Source: an uncultured Saprospiraceae bacterium (GTDB lineage Bacteria; Bacteroidota; Bacteroidia; Chitinophagales; Saprospiraceae). Taken from it: a stretch of 60,047 bases of DNA. Of the stretch, positions 18,349 to 27,364 are shown one piece after another. Numbering within the stretch: the stretch's first letter is position 1; every line of letters begins with the position of its first letter. The notes under the pieces are model-generated. The model searched no databases and was not told the origin of the DNA. It saw only the letters and a list, made by a program, of their open reading frames with translations. The DNA lies in the NCBI GenBank assembly GCA_937974625.1, contig CALJVJ010000241.1, positions 1-60,047 of the forward strand, in the 5' to 3' direction. The position numbers and the translations under genes are program-made.

Positions 18349-20244
18349 TTATTTAAGGGGGTCTGCACTAAAATTCACATCTCCTATTTTTACGCCTATA
18401 ATATTTAAATTAACTTCAGGCTGTAGGTCATTTAGGGTTAGAATGTTAAACAGATTACCCTGTGGGGAAACAAACCCCCACGATGGAGCACTCGGAAAGG
18501 TAGTATTAATTCCTAGAATCAATTTCTGTAATTCTATAATATCGAAGGTTGTTACTGAACCTGAAATATTTGTATCTGCGGCTACTTCTTTAAATACACT
18601 ATCAAAAGGAGTTAAACCCAAAATATGCCGTCTTATCTGTACGATATCAAAAGTAGTTACACCATTTAATATCTCTCCAGCTTTGCTAAATGTCAAACGA
18701 TAATCAGAAGTTCTTGGTAGTTGTAAAGTAAATTGACCGCTGTTATCGGTTAATGCAACCACAGTAGAATCTGTTCCTTCAATTAAAATGGACGCACCAC
18801 CAATTCCTTCTCCCTCTGGGGTTTGTAATAAACCATTAAAGTTAGCTAAGTTGCCAAATGGGTCTAAACCTTCAAGTGTTATTTGACCCGAATTGATAGG
18901 GTCTAACCAATCACTCAGTCTATTAGCTGAGTTATCTCCTTCCCAAGAAGTAGCAAATCTGCCATAGTATAATTTGTTGATGGTACAATTCTCTAGGTTA
19001 ATGTTACCACCATGTAATTGTCCATATAATAATCCATCAGTTCCATATAATGGCGCACCAGATGCGCCTACTTGAGAAAATCCTTCTTCAAAACCTATCT
19101 CAAAATGAGTGTTAGGGGTAGAAGTATAATTTTCCCAATTGATATTTCTTGGATGGATGGTCGCCGTATTCTGATTGTCTTTGGTAATTTTTTTGATGTC
19201 TCCACAAGGATGATGAATCATCGCACTATTTTGTGGAATTGCATCTACTGCTCTGTTCCAGCCTGCATAGTAAGGACTAAAAGAAGAAGGTACAGGAGCC
19301 GCAATTTTTAATAATAGAAAATCTGGTTCTTGGTCCGAAGCAACCATTTCTGCGCCTACTAAGGTTTTAGCACTTGGTTCTTGGGCTGGATTATCACAAG
19401 AATTGGCTTCATACCCAAAGTTAAATTGCCACTGGTCAAACAATGGGGTAAAACCGTCTATAATACAATGGAAAGCTGTCAGCAAATATGGCGTTTGGTC
19501 TTCAGCAGTATTGTTTATTAAAGAGCCTGAACAAAATCCTGCAAAAATGTCATTTCCATCTTGAAGGATTAGCATAATTCTTACTACGCCTCTTTTATAG
19601 TCTTGGTAATCATCGCCTTGGTCACAATTGATATTAATATGACAATCTTCTGAAGCGCCAAAACCAAATTCTCCACTACTTCGACCTGCTGATAATTTCT
19701 GAAGCACTTTATTGATACTTATCCTTGCTGGCGCATTTACATTTGGTGGTTCATGATATTCTAGATATACACTTTCTCCATAAGTTGTTGCGGTACTAAA
19801 TTTGCCATTTTTGTTATTATTAACACTAGTAAATGCACCTAAAATTTGCCGTTCATTTTCAGTATAAAGGAAAAATTTAGCGTCTGGTGGTAAATAGAAG
19901 TCATTATATAAAAGGGTTAAATGTTCTGTGCCAGGCGCTGTAATTTTTAATCGCCATATTCTGCTTCCATCTTTCATTTGAGTCCATTCACCATTTTCTT
20001 GTAGGTTAATTTTTGTGTCTACCGCAGCACTTTCAAAAGCAAAATTAGGATGTACTGCTTTTACTCGTTCAAATTTTGCTGCGTTATATATTGGAATTTG
20101 GATTTCTGGAATTTGGTCTGTTGAGTGAAGTTCTAAAAAGGATTCCGTTAGACTTACAGGGGTACCCTTTTGACTTATTTGACCAAAAGCTAATTGACTA
20201 AATAGTAATCCAGCTATAAAAAGAAATGATTTTATTAAATACAT
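18349..20244 (-). CDS. Secreted trypsin-like serine protease with dockerin-like C-terminal repeats
   Basis: 631 residues with a signal peptide (1-21). The N-terminal 170 residues look like a propeptide or prodomain. The catalytic part (about 195-455) resembles lysyl endopeptidase-type S1 proteases: His259 in LLTAFHC, Asp308 in EPDFLLLKI and Ser395 in VGASGAPLY, with many cysteines (C201, C207, C238, C260, C283, C347, C420). A carboxypeptidase-regulatory-like Ig fold (about 465-522) precedes two helical repeats containing VTTFDI (529-545 and 563-579) followed by an IGVKIGDVN tail. These resemble dockerin-type repeats common in Saprospiria secreted proteins. No T9SS tail is present. It is exported and probably degrades protein outside the cell. 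Confidence 0.85.
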   Translation of the reverse strand: MYLIKSFLFIAGLLFSQLAFGQISQKGTPVSLTESFLELHSTDQIPEIQIPIYNAAKFERVKAVHPNFAFESAAVDTKINLQENGEWTQMKDGSRIWRLKITAPGTEHLTLLYNDFYLPPDAKFFLYTENERQILGAFTSVNNNKNGKFSTATTYGESVYLEYHEPPNVNAPARISINKVLQKLSAGRSSGEFGFGASEDCHININCDQGDDYQDYKRGVVRIMLILQDGNDIFAGFCSGSLINNTAEDQTPYLLTAFHCIIDGFTPLFDQWQFNFGYEANSCDNPAQEPSAKTLVGAEMVASDQEPDFLLLKIAAPVPSSFSPYYAGWNRAVDAIPQNSAMIHHPCGDIKKITKDNQNTATIHPRNINWENYTSTPNTHFEIGFEEGFSQVGASGAPLYGTDGLLYGQLHGGNINLENCTINKLYYGRFATSWEGDNSANRLSDWLDPINSGQITLEGLDPFGNLANFNGLLQTPEGEGIGGASILIEGTDSTVVALTDNSGQFTLQLPRTSDYRLTFSKAGEILNGVTTFDIVQIRRHILGLTPFDSVFKEVAADTNISGSVTTFDIIELQKLILGINTTFPSAPSWGFVSPQGNLFNILTLNDLQPEVNLNIIGVKIGDVNFSADPLK

Positions 20245-20465
20245 AATTATTATTAGAATCCGAATAAATTATAGGTGTAATTTGTTAATTTATAATGGTA
20301 GTTGTCTAATAGATAGCCTATTAAAATTTGTGGTAAAGTAAAAGAAAAGATGAGGGATGTCTTAAGATTGATTAGATGGTACTCGTTTACGGAAGAAGAA
20401 ATGGAAAGTTTGTTTTTTAAAAGAAATATATTTAAGAAAAATTATACATGATTTATTACAATAGT
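20245..20465. other. Intergenic, no gene seen
   Basis: This is leader DNA of the leftward protease gene. No consensus -7 box or hairpin is visible before the DUF2911 terminator. Confidence 0.4.
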
Positions 20466-20498
20466 AAAAAGGCAGCTCCTTTTGAGAGCTGCCTTTTT
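20466..20498 (-). terminator. Terminator of the DUF2911 gene
   Basis: A 13-bp stem (20466-20478 with 20486-20498), with GGCAGCTC as its GC core, a 7-nt loop and an A-run on the left that reads as a T-run on the minus strand. It is 39 bp past the leftward stop. Confidence 0.9.
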
Positions 20499-20536
20499 AG
20501 GACTATAAATTATGCGTATTTGTTTAATACGATTAA

Positions 20537-21625
20537 TTACTTCAAGGTAATTGGTAATTTTGCCATTAAATCATCAAAAGCAACGATTAAGTCGATGGCG
20601 TTATCTCCATTTTTTTCTAATAAAATGGTCATAGCCTCTACTGTAGAAGGCGTTTTCATTGTTTTAGCATTTACTGTTACCACATTGTCTTTTTCATCAT
20701 GGTTTGGTTGCCCCCATGATTGAACGTTTGTATGAATGATAAAATCCCAACTTCCGTCATTGATTTTAGCAAATAAGCCATACTGACCTTTTCTAACTTT
20801 TTTTCCGCCAATGGTAACATCTTGGAAAAAAGTGACGACTGTTGTTTCATTAGCTCCAACTCTCCACATGTCACCTACTTTTTTCATTCCTCCCCAAACA
20901 TCTCTACCATTTTTTTGTGGTCGACTGTAGACCACTCGTACTTGTGGTTCTTCTACTGGCTTTCTAAAGTTTTGAAATCTAGAATTTACTGGATATTGGA
21001 CTAAATCCATTGGGCTTTTATCTGCATCTGCCAACATAACTGGATTTAAATTAATGGGCATAGTTGCTCTAGTGTTGTCCCATTCAAAAATCATATTTAC
21101 ATTTCCATCATCTATCTTTTGAAATCCAATTGTAAATTCTTCTCTAGAAGCCGGTACCGAAGTTACAGGTGCTGTCGCAGAAGCTATAATTTTAGATGGG
21201 TCTAAATCTGCAGTCCCAGCTACAAATCTTTCTGTAGAGATTCTAACAATCCATTGATTTTGATAAATGTCCGCATTCATCATGTAGGTTCCAGCATCTA
21301 TAACTGTTCCTCCTATTTCTACAGGTGAAAAGAAAGTTACCTCTGTTGCCTCGTTAGCACCAAGTCTCCAAGTTTTACCATAAGGAACTAAATCACCAAA
21401 TATGACCCTTCCTTTTTTGTTGGGACGACAGTATAAAACTTTAATTTTTTGTGTTCTATCAGGGTCGTTTTCACTTAAATAATTCTTAAAAGCAGCACGT
21501 CTAGGGTAGTGGGCTGCATCCATTGGACTTGGGTCCAAACTTGGAAATTTTAACTCTTGTGCAGAAACATCTGCAACCATAAAAACTGCTAAACAAAGCA
21601 AAATAATTGTCTGCTTTAATTTCAT
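20537..21625 (-). CDS. Secreted protein with two DUF2911 domains
   Basis: 362 residues with a signal peptide (1-22, ending VSAQ). Two tandem copies of the DUF2911 pattern are evident, at about 32-195 and 202-362. Both have SPMD--xYP at the front, then a V-YSRP/CRP.K.GR--(F/W)G and the W-R-GANE-T-VTF core. The second copy is followed by SWDFIIHTN. DUF2911 proteins are common, uncharacterised periplasmic proteins of Bacteroidota. The internal duplication suggests two similar binding or folding units. It is monocistronic, with a promoter at 21708-21715 and a terminator at 20466-20498. Confidence 0.88.
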   Translation of the reverse strand: MKLKQTIILLCLAVFMVADVSAQELKFPSLDPSPMDAAHYPRRAAFKNYLSENDPDRTQKIKVLYCRPNKKGRVIFGDLVPYGKTWRLGANEATEVTFFSPVEIGGTVIDAGTYMMNADIYQNQWIVRISTERFVAGTADLDPSKIIASATAPVTSVPASREEFTIGFQKIDDGNVNMIFEWDNTRATMPINLNPVMLADADKSPMDLVQYPVNSRFQNFRKPVEEPQVRVVYSRPQKNGRDVWGGMKKVGDMWRVGANETTVVTFFQDVTIGGKKVRKGQYGLFAKINDGSWDFIIHTNVQSWGQPNHDEKDNVVTVNAKTMKTPSTVEAMTILLEKNGDNAIDLIVAFDDLMAKLPITLK

Positions 21626-21707
21626 AACGGCTAGGTTTAAAATTGACTTGTTAAGGAAGAGAAAATTGTGTTCGCTTCAAAACAACTCTTGGTTTAAAAA
21701 ATTTCCG

Positions 21708-21715
21708 CAAAGATA
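21708..21715 (-). promoter_or_regulatory. -7 promoter box of the DUF2911 gene
   Basis: Minus strand TATCTTTG, followed by CGG, matches TAnnTTTG. It sits 83 bp upstream of ATG 21625. The -33 region has no clear TTTG. Confidence 0.6.
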
Positions 21716-21756
21716 GCAGTAAGTTGATAAACGTTTTCTGATTTTTGATAAAATAT

Positions 21757-21775
21757 TTGTTAACCATTTTAACAA
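21757..21775 (-). terminator. Weak hairpin after the DUF2867 gene
   Basis: A 7-bp A/T-rich stem (21757-21763 with 21769-21775) is followed on the minus strand by ATATTTTAT. It is placed correctly to end the leftward DUF2867 transcript, but is weak. Confidence 0.35.
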
Positions 21776-21785
21776 CTCCTATTTT

Positions 21786-22394
21786 CTACGCTAATTGTCT
21801 TTCTCCTTCCAAATAGCTTTCCCAATGCTTGCCTACTAAACGCATCATGGCAGGGTAAACAAAGGCTAATCTAAATGGCTTAATCAAAGCCATATAAAAT
21901 TTACCAAGAGTACCTTTAGGTTTGACATAGACAGCCATTTGTACATTGTAATTCGCTCCATTTTGTACTTTTGACAAATGTAAACCTGCATGAACTGTAG
22001 CATTGGAAATTTCAGCTAAGGATTCATCCGCTTTTTCATATACTGGTTTAAACTCTGCATTGCCAATAGGTATTAAGTCCTTCAATTCTAAGTGATATTT
22101 ATTGGCATATCGTTCTCTTATACTTCCTTTTTTTAGCGTTTTTACAGAAGAGTCAATTTCTTTATCCCAACCAAAAAGCTCCCCTAAGAAGAACCGAAAT
22201 TTGAAAAGTAGCCCTGGAATTCCTTTTTGGGACAGTTTTTCCATTGCTGCAAAAAGTTGATTTTGAAAGATTGGAATAGTATGTTTTTCATCCAACTTTA
22301 CAGGAAATTGCCAGACATCTTCCACTTCAAAATCTGCTAATAAATCATGGACTAACCATGCTTGTTTATAATGTTCACTAGTTTTGATTTGCAT
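21786..22394 (-). CDS. DUF2867 domain-containing protein
   Basis: 202 residues, no signal peptide and no membrane helix. The end shows the DUF2867 pattern, with AEISNATVHAGLHLSKV, YNVQMAVYVKPKG-LG-FYMALIKPFR and VYPAMMRLVGKHWE. In other proteins this domain is the C-terminal partner of an NAD(P)-binding SDR domain; here it stands alone with about 80 residues before it. The fold is START-like in related families, so lipid or hydrophobic ligand binding is possible, but the function is unknown. It has an excellent promoter at 22440-22470. Confidence 0.8.
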   Translation of the reverse strand: MQIKTSEHYKQAWLVHDLLADFEVEDVWQFPVKLDEKHTIPIFQNQLFAAMEKLSQKGIPGLLFKFRFFLGELFGWDKEIDSSVKTLKKGSIRERYANKYHLELKDLIPIGNAEFKPVYEKADESLAEISNATVHAGLHLSKVQNGANYNVQMAVYVKPKGTLGKFYMALIKPFRLAFVYPAMMRLVGKHWESYLEGERQLA

Positions 22395-22439
22395 AAATTA
22401 TTGATTGTGTAAAGATTAAAGTTGAACAATATTTCAATA

Positions 22440-22470
22440 CAAATATAAGCTTAAAATTGTATAATTCAAA
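22440..22470 (-). promoter_or_regulatory. Complete -33/-7 promoter for the DUF2867 gene
   Basis: On the minus strand: TTTG (22467-22470), 19 bp, then TATATTTG (22440-22447). This is an exact Bacteroidota sigma-A promoter. Transcription would start near 22433, 39 bp before ATG 22394. Confidence 0.75.
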
Positions 22471-22723
22471 TGTTTCAGAAAAAAATGAAAGTTTATGTGA
22501 CTTTTCTTTTCTTCAGAGTCTAAATATCAAAGGTTAATTGAATAAAGCTGCTTTCCTAAACGATTTAATTTTTGGATACAAGCTTTATAATTGATGATAT
22601 AAGACAATTCTCTACAAATTTTTTCTGATAAACTTACACGGGTTAATTATTTTTTATATTTACACTAAATAATGTTCAATTACTATCCTATTACTTATTG
22701 AACCTTTAAACTTTAGAAAAGTC
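22471..22723. other. Divergent intergenic region upstream of the C10 peptidase
   Basis: No gene. TATATTTA (22657-22664) is a near-match to the -7 box on the plus strand and could serve the peptidase at 22724. No other structure is seen. Confidence 0.4.
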
Positions 22724-25555
22724 ATGCAGAAAACGCTACACTTAATTTTACCATTTTTACTTTTGGTAAGCTCCATCTCTTTGTTCGGTAATGAAATTTC
22801 TATTGCTGAAGCGGAACGATTGGTTCCCACAGTTATAAAAAGAAACGCCCGACCTGTTTTAAAAAATGCCAGAAACCTCGCTATTACAGAGCGATTTACA
22901 AAGAAATCAGATGGCAAAGCCAATTTTCATATTTTTAATTTATCACCCACTGGTTTTGTTATTATTGCTGGTGACGATAGATATAATGCCGTTTTAGCAT
23001 TCTCTGACGAAAGCAATATTGACCTTTCTAATAAAGAAGAATATGTAGGTCTATACGGCACCCTTTCTAGCCACGAGGCACGCATACAATACATAAGAGA
23101 AAATAAATTAACTGCTAGTTTGGCTGTTCAGAATGAATGGAAAACGCTTCGTTCTGGAAATACAACTACTGCTAGACAAGCAGTTGTGGTTGCTCCATTA
23201 ACGACTACTTTATGGAATCAAGGAACTTATTATAATGCAGAATGTCCTGCTAATGAGGAATCTGCAGAATCTGGCCCAGATGGAAGAACTTATTGTGGAT
23301 GTGGACCAGTTGCTATGGCACAGTTAATTAAATTCCATAATTCTCCTGTAACTGGAAATGGTAAGAATAGTTATGTTGACCCTATTTATGGTGAGCAGGC
23401 TGCTGATTTTTGTAGTACTGATTATAATTGGACAAATATGCCTGACGAACTAACTGCACCTAACCCAGATGTGGCAAAGTTGATTTATCACATGGGCGTT
23501 TCTACCTATACCTATTATAGTACAGATTACACAGAAACCTATATAAGTTATATGCGAAATGCATTTGTCAATAATTTTGGATTTGACAAGTCTGCGAATT
23601 GGTTTTATGATGGCAATGGAGATTTTCATTGGGTAGCAAGAAATGATTTAGATAGAGGAAGACCATTATTACTCTCTGGTGTCAGTGTTTTTGGTGGAGC
23701 GCATACTTGGGTAGCAGATGGATACGGCTATTTTGATGCTTCAGGTGGAGAAGGAGATACAGAATATTTTCATTTTAACTGGGGATGGGGTGGTGATAAT
23801 AATGGATGGTTTTTGGATTCTGATGAATCTTGGTTCCCAAGAGGTGATGAGACAAATAATGTTGAAATAACTTACTACTTTGATAGATATGTTATTCAAA
23901 ATCTATTCCCTGCACCTGATGGTTGTCAAGAACCTGATAATATTTATACTTCTGGAGCAGAAAATGATTATATCTACCTTAATGTAAGTTATCCTTCAGG
24001 TGAACAAGATATCTCCTTTAGATATAGAAAGTTAGGTGAAACGGATTGGACCACTACGGAACCTACTTCCAATTTTTATCAATTAACTACTGGTCTTGAT
24101 ATGGCATCAGAGTATGAATTTCAAGCTCGTAGAAAATGCTGCCCAAGTGATTGGTCACCATATACAGAATCTCAGACTTTTACGACCGCAGGGTTTGTAC
24201 CTTGTGTTCCCTTAGCTGCTTCTGGTATGTCTGCAGATGTTTTAAGTGACAATACTGGCTACATCTATACTGTTCAGCCTTTTGGGGCAGTGTTGAATCA
24301 ATTCAGATACCGTCCAGTTGGTACGACGGATTGGATTGAAACGGATATGACAAATGCTCATTTTAGGTATGTCAGCGAATTACTAGCTGGTACTGAATAT
24401 GAAGTCCAAGTTACTCAACTTTGTAGTAATGGCGATTATAGCCAATACTCGGACTCGTTTATGTTTACCACTACTGGTGAAGCTAACAATGATGGAACTG
24501 ATAATGGAGAAGGCGAAACAGATGGTGGAGATTCAGGAGAAACTTCTAGTGATTGTGCTGCTGGCGATGGACCAAGCATGACTACAAGTAGTACTACGGA
24601 TGTTTATTCCTATGTTTATACCCCTCAACCTCATGGTGCAGTAAATAACCAATTCCGATACAGAATAGTTGGCTCAGCTGATTGGATATACACAGATATT
24701 TCTAATTCATATTACCGATTTCTAACAGAACTTTCTCCAGGTTCTACTTATGAATTTGCTAACAGACAAGAATGTAGTGCTGGTGTATGGTCGGATTATT
24801 CTTCTACTCGAGAATTCACTACTACTGGAGACGCAGTTGACGGTGGCGATACGGACAATGGGGATACAGATGAAGGAGGCAATACAGGTAATGGCGACGA
24901 CGATTCAGACAATGGAAATTCAGAAAGTGGTGATTGCGACCCTGTAGATGTGTCAGGCATGTTTACTAGTAGCGTTGGCCCTGCAAATGCCTATATCTAT
25001 ACACCACAACCTTTAGGTGCTATTAGAAACCAATTCCGTTACCGACCAGTTGGATTTGCAGAATGGGCGTTTACGGATATCACTACGGTTTATTACCGAT
25101 ATTTGAGTAACCTTTCTGCTGGTACGGAATATGAATTCCAAACTCAACACGAGTGTTCTGCTGACAATTGGTCTTCTTATTCTGAATCAGAATATTTCAC
25201 GACAACAGGTGGAAGTACGAATAGTAGTAAGATAAATACAACTATTCCAAAACCATTAACGGTTGCTGATTTGGCTAGTATTAATCCATATGCTTATGGT
25301 AGTCAATCTAATACATCTATAACTTTATTTCCAAACCCGGCTTCAGACCAATTATTCTTAAATGCGAATAAATCTTTTGAAAAAGGAGATAGATTAAAAG
25401 TAATTGACAGAATCGGTAGAATTATCCAAGATGTTACTTTGAATGAAGGAAGTCAGCAAGTGGAATTAAGTGTAGGAGACTTAGATGCTGGGATTTACAT
25501 GATTCAATTACAGACGGGTAATGCCGTCCAAGTGAAGAAGTTTATTAAGCAATAG
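22724..25555 (+). CDS. Secreted C10 (streptopain-like) cysteine peptidase with four Fn3-like repeats and T9SS tail
   Basis: 943 residues. A signal peptide (1-22) is followed by a SpeB-type prodomain (23-150, including GFVIIAGDDRYNAVLAFSDE). The peptidase domain (about 157-395) has the nucleophile Cys193 in YCGCGPVAMAQLIKFH, His327 in GGAHTWVADGYG and the FNWGWGGDNNGWF block. Four Fn3-like repeats follow (about 400-490, 494-584, 611-702 and 738-828), the last three very alike (P-GA--NQFRYR-VG--dW---D). Two Asp/Gly/Asn-rich linkers separate repeats 2/3 and 3/4. A Por-type T9SS sorting domain ends the protein (863-943, TLFPNPASDQLFLN ... AGIYMIQLQTG). It is secreted and likely autoactivated. It is monocistronic, with a strong terminator. 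Confidence 0.93.
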   Translation: MQKTLHLILPFLLLVSSISLFGNEISIAEAERLVPTVIKRNARPVLKNARNLAITERFTKKSDGKANFHIFNLSPTGFVIIAGDDRYNAVLAFSDESNIDLSNKEEYVGLYGTLSSHEARIQYIRENKLTASLAVQNEWKTLRSGNTTTARQAVVVAPLTTTLWNQGTYYNAECPANEESAESGPDGRTYCGCGPVAMAQLIKFHNSPVTGNGKNSYVDPIYGEQAADFCSTDYNWTNMPDELTAPNPDVAKLIYHMGVSTYTYYSTDYTETYISYMRNAFVNNFGFDKSANWFYDGNGDFHWVARNDLDRGRPLLLSGVSVFGGAHTWVADGYGYFDASGGEGDTEYFHFNWGWGGDNNGWFLDSDESWFPRGDETNNVEITYYFDRYVIQNLFPAPDGCQEPDNIYTSGAENDYIYLNVSYPSGEQDISFRYRKLGETDWTTTEPTSNFYQLTTGLDMASEYEFQARRKCCPSDWSPYTESQTFTTAGFVPCVPLAASGMSADVLSDNTGYIYTVQPFGAVLNQFRYRPVGTTDWIETDMTNAHFRYVSELLAGTEYEVQVTQLCSNGDYSQYSDSFMFTTTGEANNDGTDNGEGETDGGDSGETSSDCAAGDGPSMTTSSTTDVYSYVYTPQPHGAVNNQFRYRIVGSADWIYTDISNSYYRFLTELSPGSTYEFANRQECSAGVWSDYSSTREFTTTGDAVDGGDTDNGDTDEGGNTGNGDDDSDNGNSESGDCDPVDVSGMFTSSVGPANAYIYTPQPLGAIRNQFRYRPVGFAEWAFTDITTVYYRYLSNLSAGTEYEFQTQHECSADNWSSYSESEYFTTTGGSTNSSKINTTIPKPLTVADLASINPYAYGSQSNTSITLFPNPASDQLFLNANKSFEKGDRLKVIDRIGRIIQDVTLNEGSQQVELSVGDLDAGIYMIQLQTGNAVQVKKFIKQ

Positions 25556-25573
25556 GCTTATTTCTTTCAATAT

Positions 25574-25611
25574 AAAAAGCTTCCATAACTAGTTAGTTAT
25601 GGAAGCTTTTT
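25574..25611 (+). terminator. Terminator of the C10 peptidase gene
   Basis: A perfect 17-bp stem (25574-25590 with 25595-25611), a 4-nt loop and a T-tail. It starts 19 bp after the stop codon. Confidence 0.93.
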
Positions 25612-25643
25612 TTGTTAATTTTTTTTTCATTATTGTAGGTTAT

Positions 25644-26140
25644 CTACATAATAAACCCCTCGTCAGCAGAAGGCCCATAAGACCCAGGAACTGGAATGTC
25701 TAATAACCTCAAATAAACCCCTAATTGTGCTCGATGATAATCTAAATGATTCATACAAAAAGTACGTATAACCTGTTTTTTGGGTAGTGTGAAATAAATG
25801 GTTTCTCCATACCGCATTGACCAATTTTCCTCAAAACACTATCTTTCACACTTTTTAAATCACTTAATGCTTTCTCCAATAAATCATCAAAATAGGCTAG
25901 TAAAGCTGAATTAGAGGTAATGTTTTTGGGTTCAAAACCGATGAAATCTAATTCAGATTGATTTATTACTTCACTCCACCAAGCTATAATTTCTGCTACG
26001 TGAATAGCTAATCGACCTAGTTTTTCTGACTTTTCGTGTGGTTGGTAGTCCTGTTTTTCAAAGGGGACTCTTTCTAAATGTTTTCTAGTTATTGCCGCTT
26101 CTTGTTTCAACTCATACCAAAATTCTTCTGCAATATTCAT
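25644..26140 (-). pseudogene. DinB-like protein gene with a one-base frameshift
   Basis: The first frame from ATG 26140 reads a DinB-like four-helix protein (MNIAEEFWYELKQEAAITRKHLERV.., HVAEIIAWW) for about 98 residues to VKDSV. Beyond the A-run at 25833-25836 it turns to non-homologous sequence and stops at 25751. In the -1 frame the sequence continues without a stop: ENWSMRYGETIYFTLPKKQV, then CMNHLDYHRAQLGVYLRLL and VPGSYGPSAD, ending at TAG 25644-25646. That is the normal DinB C-terminus with its conserved H-x3-H..Q-LGVYLR motif. One missing base in the homopolymer explains it. It could be a true pseudogene or a sequencing error. The intact protein would be about 165 residues. It starts 9 bp after the amidase stop, in the same operon. 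Confidence 0.85.
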
Positions 26141-26149
26141 TCGCTAAAT

Positions 26150-27322
26150 TTATTTGATTAATCCTTCCATCAACCATTCTGCTAAAAGCTGTCTATTGGT
26201 GGCTAATAAAAAACGTTGTTGGTCAAGTTTATTTGAAATATTTCCTAGCTCTACATATACTGAAGTACATTTGGGTTCTCTTAGCATATGTAAATCTCTT
26301 GGTGTTACGGTTCCTCTATATCCTCTATTTCGTTGATATTTTTTATACTTTTTTGCAAAAGTCTTTTTAATATTGTTGGCGATTCTTTTACCAGAATCAC
26401 TTCCCGGATAATGATAGAAAAATACATCTGTTTGCTTACTTTTACTTCTTGAATCCACATGAATAGCTATCAACCTTTGGTCCTTTATACCAGCTGCTAA
26501 ATTTTTATCTACCAATTCATTAACCACATCGGAACGCTGAAATAATCGACCTTTTTGACTAGTAGAAACTTTATAGTTACCCCAAATTATTTCATCTTGG
26601 TCTACGCCTAAATATTTTCCATCTCTAATTCCATCATTCGGGTCTCTTGTGATTAAATAGGCAGTTCCTGCTCTTTTGACGATTTCTCTAGCTAATCGGA
26701 TAGCTACATCATAAGCATATTCATCTTCACATAATTGATGCTTTCCTACTTTTCCTACTGCTCCAGGGTCAATGCCCCCATGACCACCTACAATATAGTA
26801 AATCCTTCCTTCTAAGGATTTATTTAACAGTGGAACCTTTTCATGTTTTTTACCAAATATTGGAAAGGTACGAAGCTTGATGGATTCTGGCTTTTCAACT
26901 GTAGCAGATTTGGTTTCTTCTGAGCAATACATTTCATGATAGGGCACCCAAAGCTGACTATCATCGATATATCCCTTTTTTCGATGCCCTTCTTCAACCA
27001 TTAATTTATTATACTCTTGAATTCTAATGGCCAAATCCCAATCATCAATCCCTATAGTAGAACGAATACTTCTTCTGTTGTATTCGTAGAGTAGAATAGG
27101 TAAAAAATAGCTTTTTCCTTTTGATAAATTAGCGTTTCTTTCTAACTTATTAATTTCATAAAAGCGTTCTAAATTACAGGGAGAATCCAATAGTTTGTAC
27201 TTTCTCAATAAAGAATATACACCATCACCCTTTTTGGCAACTGTTTTAAAAAATCTTTCTCCTTCTTTAGCTGCTAGATTATTGAAAAAGAATAAGCTAA
27301 GTGCTAGTAAAATAATTCTCAT
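26150..27322 (-). CDS. N-acetylmuramoyl-L-alanine amidase (Amidase_3)
   Basis: 390 residues with a signal peptide (1-18). Residues 24-135 carry a region that resembles a peptidoglycan- or LysM-like binding segment (YSLLRKYKLLDSPCNLERFYEIN .. KGKSYFLPI). The amidase domain (about 172-390) has the zinc and catalytic set: His181 in VGGHGGIDPGAVG, Glu199 or Glu201 in CEDEYAYDVA, His288 in IAIHVDSR and Glu358 in VYVELGNISN. It would cut the amide bond between MurNAc and the peptide stem in the periplasm, in cell separation or wall recycling. The broken DinB gene follows at 9 bp. Confidence 0.92.
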   Translation of the reverse strand: MRIILLALSLFFFNNLAAKEGERFFKTVAKKGDGVYSLLRKYKLLDSPCNLERFYEINKLERNANLSKGKSYFLPILLYEYNRRSIRSTIGIDDWDLAIRIQEYNKLMVEEGHRKKGYIDDSQLWVPYHEMYCSEETKSATVEKPESIKLRTFPIFGKKHEKVPLLNKSLEGRIYYIVGGHGGIDPGAVGKVGKHQLCEDEYAYDVAIRLAREIVKRAGTAYLITRDPNDGIRDGKYLGVDQDEIIWGNYKVSTSQKGRLFQRSDVVNELVDKNLAAGIKDQRLIAIHVDSRSKSKQTDVFFYHYPGSDSGKRIANNIKKTFAKKYKKYQRNRGYRGTVTPRDLHMLREPKCTSVYVELGNISNKLDQQRFLLATNRQLLAEWLMEGLIK

Positions 27323-27364
27323 GTATATTTTTTGTGTAGTTTAACTCTTTTTTTACCTTTAAAA

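Noticed and set aside
18308..18703. 131-residue plus-strand frame
   Set aside because: It is antisense to the strongly supported serine protease gene.
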